Shown here: in pieces, positions 1-6,317 of the stretch
Numbering within the stretch: position 1 is the stretch's first letter
Layout: each line of letters begins with the position of its first letter
Source: an uncultured Anaerolineales bacterium
GTDB taxonomy: Bacteria; Chloroflexota; Anaerolineae; Anaerolineales; UBA11657
Direction of reading: 5' to 3'
DNA: 11,200 bases
Assembly (NCBI GenBank): GCA_913040765.1
Contig: CAJWIA010000027.1
Coordinates: 1-11,200, forward strand
Translations under genes and position numbers: made by a program
The notes under the pieces: generated by a model
Told to the model about the DNA's origin: nothing
Seen by the model: the letters and a program-made list of their open reading frames with translations, nothing else
Databases searched by the model: none

Positions 1-2007
1 CTCTCCACCTAACTTTATATCCACGCCACGTCCAGCCATGTTAGTTGCTATAGTAATTGCACCTAAAGAACCAGCACGAGCTATAATCCGAGACTCTTCA
101 TCATGTTTTTTGGCATTCAATACTTGGCAAGACATTCCAGCCTCTAGCACAGTTTTCAAATCCATGGCTAGGCTATCGTCCAATCCCAGAATATTGCACA
201 AACGCAAAAGGTTATCTTGGATTGTAGGATTCAATCGAACTTTGAGATCCCTTCCTAAAGATCGTAAGTGTGATTTCTTCAACTTATCAAGAGGTAAGTT
301 TAGGTCTGACAATTCCGGGACTGCACGTCCGTCTTCCTCACTCTCATTTTGTTCAAACCAGACATCACGCAACAACCATACCAAGGCAATCTGTCTTAGC
401 TCAGTAAATCGAAAACGCATAGATAGACGCTCAGATGACTCGACTGAAGTGGTGCCAATTAGCATCGGTTGTCCCGATACATGTCTAGCAAGCACCTCCT
501 TAGTGAGAGAGCGCAATTTGGCTTCTTCAGTCCGAAACACTAGGTCATCATAGTCTTTGCGTCGATGAAGCAATGGATTGTCCGGATCTTTGACATTCGC
601 AATATACGAGAATTTTGATCCATTTTCTCTGTAAGATATTTCAGTGAGCTCAGGATCAACCCTAGCACGAAAATCCAGATGGGTAGGTATTGGAACAACA
701 TCAATCTGGTAGATTTTGTCAAACTCTTCTGCTTCAGTAACAGCTGTCCCTGACATACCAGAAAGTGTGTTGTACATCCTAAAATAGTTTTGTAAAGTTA
801 TAGTAGCGTATGTTACGTTCTCAGCCTGAATTGCCACGCCCTCTTTGGCTTCCACCGCTTGATGCAAACCATCAGACCAACGACGCCCAGGCATTACTCG
901 ACCAGTGAAATCATCTACTATTACTACTCTACCACCCCTAACCAAGTAATCTTTATTGCGTTTGAAAATGAATTCGGCACGCAGAGCTTGTTCAAGATGA
1001 GATTGAATTTGGGCTTGCTCCATCGTTATATCTTCAGGACTGTCCGGGTCCCGCAGTGTTTTACCCAAAAGCTCTTCCACCCGATCGTAACCTTCATCAG
1101 TCATGGACATGGTACGAGAGCGATCATCAATTTCATAATGTTCTGGTTTCAGTCTCCGCACTACCTTCGCTAACTCAATATACATTTCCGGATCATCTTG
1201 AGCAGGACCAGAAATAATCAATGGCGTACGCGCACTATCAATCAGAACATTATCTACTTCATCAATGATGGAGTAATGAAGTTCGCGTTGACGACGATCC
1301 TCTATCCGATGGGCAATATTGTCACGTAGATAATCAAAACCAAATTCATTGTTAGTCCCATAAGTAATGTCGGCAGCATAAGCCTCACTACGTGGCACTA
1401 ATCTCACCAGATTATTTTCTTCTTGAGGAGACTCTTGCATTGGATCAAACAAGTATGCCATTTGTGCATTATCTGTACGTGACGCATCCTGCAATATACC
1501 AACACTCATACCTAACATATGGAAAATAGGTCCCATCCACTTTGCATCCCGACGTGCCAGATAATCATTCACTGTAACTAAATGTGATCCCCTACCCGCC
1601 AGCGCGTTCAAATAAAGTGGCAATGTAGCTACTAGTGTCTTACCCTCACCTGTTCGCATTTCTGCAATACGACCATCATGAAGGACTTGACCACCTACCA
1701 ACTGGACTGGATAGTGCCTTAATCCGATAGTTCTCACCGCTGCCTCACGTACAGTCGCAAATGCATTCGTCAGGATATCTTGCATAACTTGAGATTCCAT
1801 CTCAATCTGATCGTCCAAATCAGAAATGCCAGATATCGCAGATTGTAATTTGTCTCTGAAAAAGTTGGTTTTTGCGCTCAGTTCAGAATCACTCAGAGCC
1901 TTATATTCAGGTTCAAGATGATCGATTTCTTCAGTAACTTGTTCGTACAACTTTAGGTCACGTGCAGTCGGATTACCACCAACAGCAGTAAGGATTTTTT
2001 TGAGCAT
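1..2007 (-). CDS. secA: Preprotein translocase ATPase SecA (partial, C-terminus off the left edge)
   Basis: SecA is the ATPase motor that pushes unfolded preproteins through the SecYEG channel at the cytoplasmic membrane. The reverse strand is open for 669 codons from an ATG at 2007 (MLKKILTAVGG) to the window edge, so the C-terminal helical and tail regions are missing. Visible motifs are Walker A MRTGEGKT (residues 117-124), the DEVD box (249-252) followed by IDSARTPLIISG, the preprotein cross-linking region, and ATNMAGRGVDIKLGG in the second nucleotide-binding domain near the edge. Between GTTSVESSER and VLNAKKH there are 101 residues (528-628), where E. coli SecA has about 14, so there is an insertion of about 87 residues. 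A second, shorter extra stretch lies before it, after VVPIPTH. The gene starts 13 bases after prs ends, with no clear Shine-Dalgarno, so it is probably translated from the same transcript. The identification is very secure. Confidence 0.97.
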   Translation of the reverse strand, partial: MLKKILTAVGGNPTARDLKLYEQVTEEIDHLEPEYKALSDSELSAKTNFFRDKLQSAISGISDLDDQIEMESQVMQDILTNAFATVREAAVRTIGLRHYPVQLVGGQVLHDGRIAEMRTGEGKTLVATLPLYLNALAGRGSHLVTVNDYLARRDAKWMGPIFHMLGMSVGILQDASRTDNAQMAYLFDPMQESPQEENNLVRLVPRSEAYAADITYGTNNEFGFDYLRDNIAHRIEDRRQRELHYSIIDEVDNVLIDSARTPLIISGPAQDDPEMYIELAKVVRRLKPEHYEIDDRSRTMSMTDEGYDRVEELLGKTLRDPDSPEDITMEQAQIQSHLEQALRAEFIFKRNKDYLVRGGRVVIVDDFTGRVMPGRRWSDGLHQAVEAKEGVAIQAENVTYATITLQNYFRMYNTLSGMSGTAVTEAEEFDKIYQIDVVPIPTHLDFRARVDPELTEISYRENGSKFSYIANVKDPDNPLLHRRKDYDDLVFRTEEAKLRSLTKEVLARHVSGQPMLIGTTSVESSERLSMRFRFTELRQIALVWLLRDVWFEQNESEEDGRAVPELSDLNLPLDKLKKSHLRSLGRDLKVRLNPTIQDNLLRLCNILGLDDSLAMDLKTVLEAGMSCQVLNAKKHDEESRIIARAGSLGAITIATNMAGRGVDIKLGGE

Positions 2008-2020
2008 TTAATTTAGTGAA

Positions 2021-3001
2021 CTATTCGTTAAACATCTCGCCTACACTACGACCTTCATGAGCACGTAAGATGACTTCAGCCAGTAATGGTGCAATGGATA
2101 GTACAGTCATATTCGGAAGCATTTTTTCCTTTGGAATATGCACAGTATTTGTTGTAACTATGCTCTTATAATCTGCTTTACTAAGCCTTTCAAAAGCAGG
2201 ATCAGAAAGAATTGCATGAACAAATGAAAGATAGACATCACGAGCACCTTGCTTTTTAACAATTTCCAATGCCTGGGTAACTGAACCAGCCGTGTCCACT
2301 TCATCATCAACAATGATGACGTCACGACCACTCACATCACCTATGACACCAACAACCTCTGATTTAGGCTCATTACGCTTGCGACGTTTCTCAATAAAAG
2401 CAATTGGCATATCGAGCTTGGCAGCAAAATTACGTCCTTTTTTTGCAAAACCCAAATCAGCTGTGACAACTACTGGATCTTTCATGTCATCACGTAATTC
2501 CTGGAAATGAGTACTTAGAATATGAAAGGCAGTTAATACGTCTCCCGGTATATTGAAAAACCCCTGAATCTGGCCTGCATGTAAATCTAAGGTCATATAA
2601 CGATCTGAACCCGCAATTTCTATCATGTCAGCTACAAGTCGAGCAGCAATAGGTACACGTGGTTGATCCTTCTTATCAGAACGTGAATAACACAAGTAAG
2701 GCACCACCGATGTCAATCGACCCACTGAATCAAGACGCAAAGTTTGCAACATAATGAGCAATTCCATCAAATTGTCGTTAACAGGCGATGCTGTACTCTG
2801 TATGACATATACATCTTGTCCTCTAGCACTTGCATGTAATCTGCAAAATTGATTCTCATTAGGAAACCGGATTAAGTCTCGCCCACTAAGTGGCACTCCC
2901 AAATAATCGCTTATCTCTTGAGCAAGTACTGGACAGGAAGATCCTGAATATAGGCGGATTTCACCATACATATGTGTGTCTCGACCTTTCAATCGTGTCA
3001 T
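2021..3001 (-). CDS. prs: Ribose-phosphate pyrophosphokinase (PRPP synthase)
   Basis: The enzyme makes 5-phosphoribosyl 1-diphosphate from ribose 5-phosphate and ATP, feeding purine, pyrimidine, NAD, histidine and tryptophan synthesis in the cytoplasm. At 326 residues it is slightly longer than the usual 310-320. Visible signatures are STASPVNDNLMELL (69-82), the metal-binding DLHAGQIQGFFNIP with His141, the flexible-loop KRR (205-207), and the PRPP loop IIVDDEVDTAGSV (229-241). The usual YARQDRK is YSRSDKKDQPR here. I recall this as a subfamily variant found in some Chloroflexota and actinobacteria rather than a defect. The first ATG (3001) is chosen because GAGG, at the end of meaB, lies 8 bases before it. 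A second ATG at 2971 would give a more typical N-terminus (MYGEIRLYSG) but has a poorer ribosome site. It starts 3 bases after meaB ends and is followed closely by secA. Confidence 0.95.
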   Translation of the reverse strand: MTRLKGRDTHMYGEIRLYSGSSCPVLAQEISDYLGVPLSGRDLIRFPNENQFCRLHASARGQDVYVIQSTASPVNDNLMELLIMLQTLRLDSVGRLTSVVPYLCYSRSDKKDQPRVPIAARLVADMIEIAGSDRYMTLDLHAGQIQGFFNIPGDVLTAFHILSTHFQELRDDMKDPVVVTADLGFAKKGRNFAAKLDMPIAFIEKRRKRNEPKSEVVGVIGDVSGRDVIIVDDEVDTAGSVTQALEIVKKQGARDVYLSFVHAILSDPAFERLSKADYKSIVTTNTVHIPKEKMLPNMTVLSIAPLLAEVILRAHEGRSVGEMFNE

Positions 3002-3004
3002 ATT

Positions 3005-4039
3005 TCATTCCTCGTCACCGATATAATTTGTCTCGAAATGTTTGATACAATTTGTAGCTGCTGTATATGGATCAGTTTCTCCTTCCATTATCACCTCCAA
3101 TTGTCTAAGACAGTAATCCTCAGACAACATCTGCGATAACTTAGTATACAATTGTTTACGCAACTGTGACTCAAATATCGCGCGCAGCCGTCTATTACGA
3201 CGTCTAGTCATTTCTCCAGTAGATTTAATATGATTATAATGAGCTAACAACTGCTCAAACAAGTCGCCTACACCTTCTCCAGTAGTGGCAACAGTCGTGA
3301 TTATAGGTACCTCCCATAAACTATTATCTGTATCTAGGTTTCCATTACTAACACTATGTGTATCACTAATTGTAGTTTGTGTCTCTGAACCGCGCGTTTG
3401 CGCTGCCCTGCCAATATCAATCATCTCATGCAGATAACTCTTGGTAAGATTTACTTTAGGATAATCAGATTTGTTGATAACTATGATGTCTGCTATCTCC
3501 AGAAGACCAGATTTAGCCGCTTGTATTGAATCACCTAAACCTGGGCAAAGTACAACTATCGAAGTCTGTGCATTTGAGGCAATATCAACTTCTGACTGAC
3601 CTACACCAACTGTTTCAACAATCACTCGATCAAAACCAGCAGCATCAAGAATATCAACTGCAGCTGATGCTGTAGATGAAAGGCCCCCAAGCACACCACG
3701 TGTAGCCATACTCCTTATGAAGACACCTTTATCACCCAACAAATCCCTCATTCGGATACGATCCCCTAGAATAGCCCCTTGACTAAACTGGCTACTAGGG
3801 TCAATTGCCAGTAAGCCTAGTGTATCATCGCGTTTACGCATCAATTTAGCCAAAGAATTTATTAGAGTTGATTTACCCACACCGGGAATACCTGTGATAC
3901 CAATAATATGCGAGTGCCCCGTATGTCTGTATAGATTCGCAAGAATATTTTGACTATTGTGGTCATCATTTTCAATTAGCGTTAGTGCCTGAGCTAATGC
4001 TCTCCGGTCACCACCTATTATTTGTTGAATCAAAGACAT
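3005..4039 (-). CDS. meaB: MeaB/ArgK-family GTPase, methylmalonyl-CoA mutase chaperone
   Basis: MeaB is a G3E-type P-loop GTPase that gates B12 cofactor loading and protects or reactivates adenosylcobalamin-dependent methylmalonyl-CoA mutase. The 344-residue product has Walker A in GIPGVGKST (50-58), the DPSS...GAILGDRIRM segment (80-97), VETVGVGQSEVDI (141-153), and the guanine-specificity motif NKSD (189-192). A basic helical C-terminus (RRRNRRLRAIF) is typical of the family. Residues about 215-242 form a Ser/Thr/Asn/Asp-rich stretch that looks like a loop insertion. The ATG at 4039 matches the usual family N-terminus (GDRRALAQALTLIEN), but no Shine-Dalgarno is visible before it. It lies 30 bases after the B12-binding subunit gene, which supports the mutase-chaperone role over the old 'ArgK' arginine-transport name. 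The mutase large subunit is not in the window. Confidence 0.95.
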   Translation of the reverse strand: MSLIQQIIGGDRRALAQALTLIENDDHNSQNILANLYRHTGHSHIIGITGIPGVGKSTLINSLAKLMRKRDDTLGLLAIDPSSQFSQGAILGDRIRMRDLLGDKGVFIRSMATRGVLGGLSSTASAAVDILDAAGFDRVIVETVGVGQSEVDIASNAQTSIVVLCPGLGDSIQAAKSGLLEIADIIVINKSDYPKVNLTKSYLHEMIDIGRAAQTRGSETQTTISDTHSVSNGNLDTDNSLWEVPIITTVATTGEGVGDLFEQLLAHYNHIKSTGEMTRRRNRRLRAIFESQLRKQLYTKLSQMLSEDYCLRQLEVIMEGETDPYTAATNCIKHFETNYIGDEE

Positions 4040-4069
4040 GTTATGTGAAATGATTGATTTTGTTCTTGT

Positions 4070-4465
4070 TTAGGAAACCACATCTTGTACCAGTGCTACT
4101 ATCTCTGATGTGCTAGTACCTGGTCCGAAAACACCAGCCACTCCTAGCTGGGATAGTTCATCAACATCATTTTCAGGAATTATTCCTCCAACAAGTAAGG
4201 GAATATGTCCCAAACCCTTTTCGTTTAGCAAATTAATGATGCGCGTAACCAATACTTGATGAGCACCAGAGAGGATCGAAACACCAATAGCGTTAACATC
4301 CTCCTGCATCGCTGCCTCAACAATCATCATGGGAGACTGCCTGAGGCCAGTGTAAATTACCTCCATCCCTGCATCTCGCAATGCTCGGGCAATAATTTTG
4401 GCGCCTCTATCATGTCCATCGAGACCAGGTTTTGCAATAAGAATACGAATAGGATTGTCCGACAT
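4070..4465 (-). CDS. B12-binding domain protein, methylmalonyl-CoA mutase small (C-terminal) subunit
   Basis: This is a stand-alone cobalamin-binding domain of 131 residues, the type that pairs with a separate catalytic subunit to form adenosylcobalamin-dependent methylmalonyl-CoA mutase (succinyl-CoA/methylmalonyl-CoA interconversion). The base-off/His-on signature DxHxxG is GLDGHDRG, with His18 as the expected lower cobalt ligand. SILSGAH and the closing VGGIIPENDV...GVAGVFGPGTS follow as in mutase B12 domains. An in-frame TTG at 4486 would add seven residues. I prefer the ATG at 4465 because a TATAAT box at 4493-4498 predicts transcription starting near 4486, and GAGGAG (4479-4484) lies 13 bases before the ATG. 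It is the first gene of the leftward unit, just before meaB. Close relatives act in ethylmalonyl-CoA or isobutyryl-CoA mutases, so the exact substrate is not settled. The catalytic subunit must be encoded elsewhere. Confidence 0.9.
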   Translation of the reverse strand: MSDNPIRILIAKPGLDGHDRGAKIIARALRDAGMEVIYTGLRQSPMMIVEAAMQEDVNAIGVSILSGAHQVLVTRIINLLNEKGLGHIPLLVGGIIPENDVDELSQLGVAGVFGPGTSTSEIVALVQDVVS

Positions 4466-4492
4466 ACCGAAAATATAGCTCCTCAATGCTGG

Positions 4493-4521
4493 ATTATACC
4501 CCGTTTCTTGACACTCTTAAA
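4493..4521 (-). promoter_or_regulatory. Candidate sigma70-type promoter of the B12-subunit/meaB/prs/secA unit
   Basis: Read on the reverse strand, a perfect TATAAT (4498 to 4493) lies 17 bases after a weak -35-like TTTAAG (4521 to 4516). Transcription would start around 4486, leaving a leader of about 20 bases with GAGGAG before the ATG at 4465. The weak -35 overlaps the spacer of the opposing hrcA promoter, so the two promoters probably compete or are coupled. Confidence 0.6.
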
Positions 4522-4537
4522 GCCTGCATGGTATGAT
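4508..4537 (+). promoter_or_regulatory. Promoter of the hrcA-grpE-dnaK-dnaJ-prmA operon
   Basis: A perfect -35 hexamer TTGACA (4508-4513) is separated by 18 bases from TATGAT (4532-4537), one mismatch from the -10 consensus. The predicted start near 4544 puts the CIRCE operator at about +8. This is the standard arrangement for housekeeping-sigma, HrcA-repressed chaperone operons. Confidence 0.8.
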
Positions 4538-4550
4538 TCATTGCAGTAAT

Positions 4551-4577
4551 TTAGCAGTCTGCTACCTCGAGTGCTAA
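4551..4577 (+). promoter_or_regulatory. CIRCE operator (HrcA binding site)
   Basis: The CIRCE consensus is TTAGCACTC-N9-GAGTGCTAA. Here the left arm is TTAGCAGTC (4551-4559), the spacer is exactly 9 bases, and the right arm is a perfect GAGTGCTAA (4569-4577). The only deviation is G for C at position 7 of the left arm. The element lies between the predicted transcription start and the hrcA ATG at 4599, so HrcA should repress its own operon until heat or misfolded protein inactivates it. Confidence 0.95.
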
Positions 4578-4598
4578 ATTAGCATAGAATGGAGACAC

Positions 4599-5636
4599 AT
4601 GCAAATATTAACTGATAGACAAGAAAAAATTCTAGGTCTCATCGTACATGAATATGTCGAAAACCCCAAAACTAGTGGGGTAAGTTCGCAAATACTTGTT
4701 GACAAACATAGGCTAGATTGGAGTACTGCTACTATCCGAAATGATATGGCCCGCCTATCTCATATGGGTTTCCTGCATCAACCTCACACATCGGCTGGTC
4801 GAATACCGACAGAAGTGGGTTACCGATATTTCGTACGGTACCTAGTAAAGACATATGCTTTACCACAATCTGAATGCCGCAAAATTAGTCATCAGTTCTA
4901 TCAAGCACGGACGAGCGTGAATGAATGGGGCAAACTTGCAGCCAATGTTTTAGCACGGCATACTCAAGCAGCTGGTCTAGTAACAGCTCTACACAGTCAT
5001 AAAGCTCAGGTTAAACATATAGAACTTATATCAACATATGGGCAACAGATTCTATTGGTCCTTGTTCTAAGAGGAGGCGAAGTCCTGCAAGAAATTTGTT
5101 CAGTTGATTGCCCAATCTCACAGAAAAAATTGTCAGATTTAGCAGAACGACTAACTAAATATTACAAAAATAGAAATGCGAGCCACATTGAAGATCAATG
5201 TGGTTTAATTGAAGACAATCTAGAAACCACTATACTTCGACAAATTGCAGTCATAATGCAGAAAGCAGATTCATTTACTGCAGGAGAGTTGTATTTGGAT
5301 GGAATTCAAAATGTTCTATCCCAAAGAGAATTTACCAATTCAGCACCAGCTAGAAATGCACTTCAATTACTAGAAAAGCGTACCTACATGGAAAATTTCT
5401 TAGAATCAGCTCTGCATTCTCAATTTGACGGCGTTACAGTTGTGATAGCTGGTGAAGGTGATTGGAAAGAGCTCAAAGAATGTTCAATGGTTCTTGCAAG
5501 GTATGGAACTCCAAACGTTGCTACAGGAACTTTAGGCGTATTTGGCCCCACACGTATGGCTTATGATCGGGCTATAGGTGCGGTGAGGCATGTCGCTAAC
5601 TTAATGACACGACTAGTACATGACAGTTATGGATAA
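4599..5636 (+). CDS. hrcA: Heat-inducible transcription repressor HrcA
   Basis: HrcA is a dimeric repressor that binds CIRCE and depends on GroEL in known systems to reach its active fold. The 345-residue product starts with the typical winged helix (LTDRQEKILGLIVHEY at 4-19), the recognition region STATIRNDMARLSHMGFL, and the conserved HTSAGRIPTEVGYRYFV signature. The central and C-terminal GAF-like dimerisation region follows, including GEGDWKELKECSMVLARYG and GVFGPTRMAYDRAIGAV near the end. The start is the ATG at 4599 with GGAG 4 bases upstream. The CIRCE site in its own leader shows autoregulation. It is the first gene of the operon, and its end overlaps the earliest possible grpE start by 17 bases. 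The C-terminal GPTRM-Y block is intact, so the protein is probably functional. Confidence 0.97.
   Translation: MQILTDRQEKILGLIVHEYVENPKTSGVSSQILVDKHRLDWSTATIRNDMARLSHMGFLHQPHTSAGRIPTEVGYRYFVRYLVKTYALPQSECRKISHQFYQARTSVNEWGKLAANVLARHTQAAGLVTALHSHKAQVKHIELISTYGQQILLVLVLRGGEVLQEICSVDCPISQKKLSDLAERLTKYYKNRNASHIEDQCGLIEDNLETTILRQIAVIMQKADSFTAGELYLDGIQNVLSQREFTNSAPARNALQLLEKRTYMENFLESALHSQFDGVTVVIAGEGDWKELKECSMVLARYGTPNVATGTLGVFGPTRMAYDRAIGAVRHVANLMTRLVHDSYG
5183..5203 (+). repeat. Perfect 9-bp hairpin inside hrcA
   Basis: The arms CCACATTGA (5183-5191) and TCAATGTGG (5195-5203) are perfect inverse complements around a 3-base loop, and the right arm is followed by TTTAATT. It lies in frame within hrcA, so it is constrained by protein coding. 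It is visible in the sequence, but a role in RNA processing or attenuation is only a guess. Confidence 0.5.
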
Positions 5637-6288
5637 AAATATTTCAAACAAACAGGATACTATGAAGGATTCAAATCAAACTACAGACACTAATTGGTCG
5701 GATAATTCTGACAAGAAAGAGAACGTAGATGAAAATGGCAATGTTATGGAGAATGTTACAGACGCACCAGACAATGAAGAAGATAGCAAAAAAGATGATA
5801 CTGTTGCTGTAGAAGATCTTACAATAGAACAGTGGCTTGAAAAACTTTCTGTAGCCGAAACACTTGCAGCTGACCGATTAGAGGGACAACAACGTGCTTT
5901 GGCTGATTTTCAGAACTTCAAGCGTCGCAAATCTCAGGAGATGCAACTGGCTCATCAAAATGCTGCTGCTGAATTACTATCGCAATTTTTTCCTATAGTT
6001 GACGATTTGCAATTAGCACTCGAATCACTTCCGACTGCAGAAGATGGTGCAAAATGGAGCGAAGGCTTTAATATGATTCATCGGAAAATACTATCTGTAT
6101 TCGAAAAGGAAAAAGTAGTGACAATTACAGCCAAGCCAGGAGAACCATTCGATCCACATATACATGAAGCAATTATACAAGAAGCCCATGACGATTATGC
6201 TAGTGATGTAATAGTCGCTATGGTAAGACCAGGTTACTTACTTGGCGAACGGGTATTAAGACCTGCTCAAGTTCGTGTTGCTGAGTAG
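5620..6288 (+). CDS. grpE: Nucleotide exchange factor GrpE
   Basis: GrpE is the dimeric co-chaperone that releases ADP from DnaK. It has a long acidic, Asn/Asp/Glu-rich and probably disordered N-terminus (about 60 residues), then the coiled-coil region (LAADRLEGQQRALADFQNFKRR) and the beta-wing domain with GEPFDPHIHEAI and the closing GYLLGERVLRPAQVRVAE, all typical of the family. The start is uncertain. The ATG at 5620 (222 residues) and the one at 5629 overlap hrcA without a clear ribosome site. The ATG at 5662 (208 residues) has AGGA 4 bases upstream and may be the true start. The longest form is given. The gene lies between hrcA and dnaK and is very likely translated from the same CIRCE-controlled transcript. 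Confidence 0.94.
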   Translation: MTVMDKNISNKQDTMKDSNQTTDTNWSDNSDKKENVDENGNVMENVTDAPDNEEDSKKDDTVAVEDLTIEQWLEKLSVAETLAADRLEGQQRALADFQNFKRRKSQEMQLAHQNAAAELLSQFFPIVDDLQLALESLPTAEDGAKWSEGFNMIHRKILSVFEKEKVVTITAKPGEPFDPHIHEAIIQEAHDDYASDVIVAMVRPGYLLGERVLRPAQVRVAE

Positions 6289-6317
6289 CGAATAATTTAT
6301 AAGGCTCATTAAACATT

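Noticed and set aside
38..553. Forward ORF of 171 codons at the left edge
   Set aside because: It is opposite the continuous SecA reading frame, whose motifs are unmistakable, and its product is Ser/Arg-rich with no family signature.
4484..4486. TTG as start codon of the B12-binding subunit
   Set aside because: The TATAAT box predicts transcription starting at almost the same position, leaving no ribosome site upstream. The ATG at 4465 has GAGGAG ahead of it and gives the normal family N-terminus.
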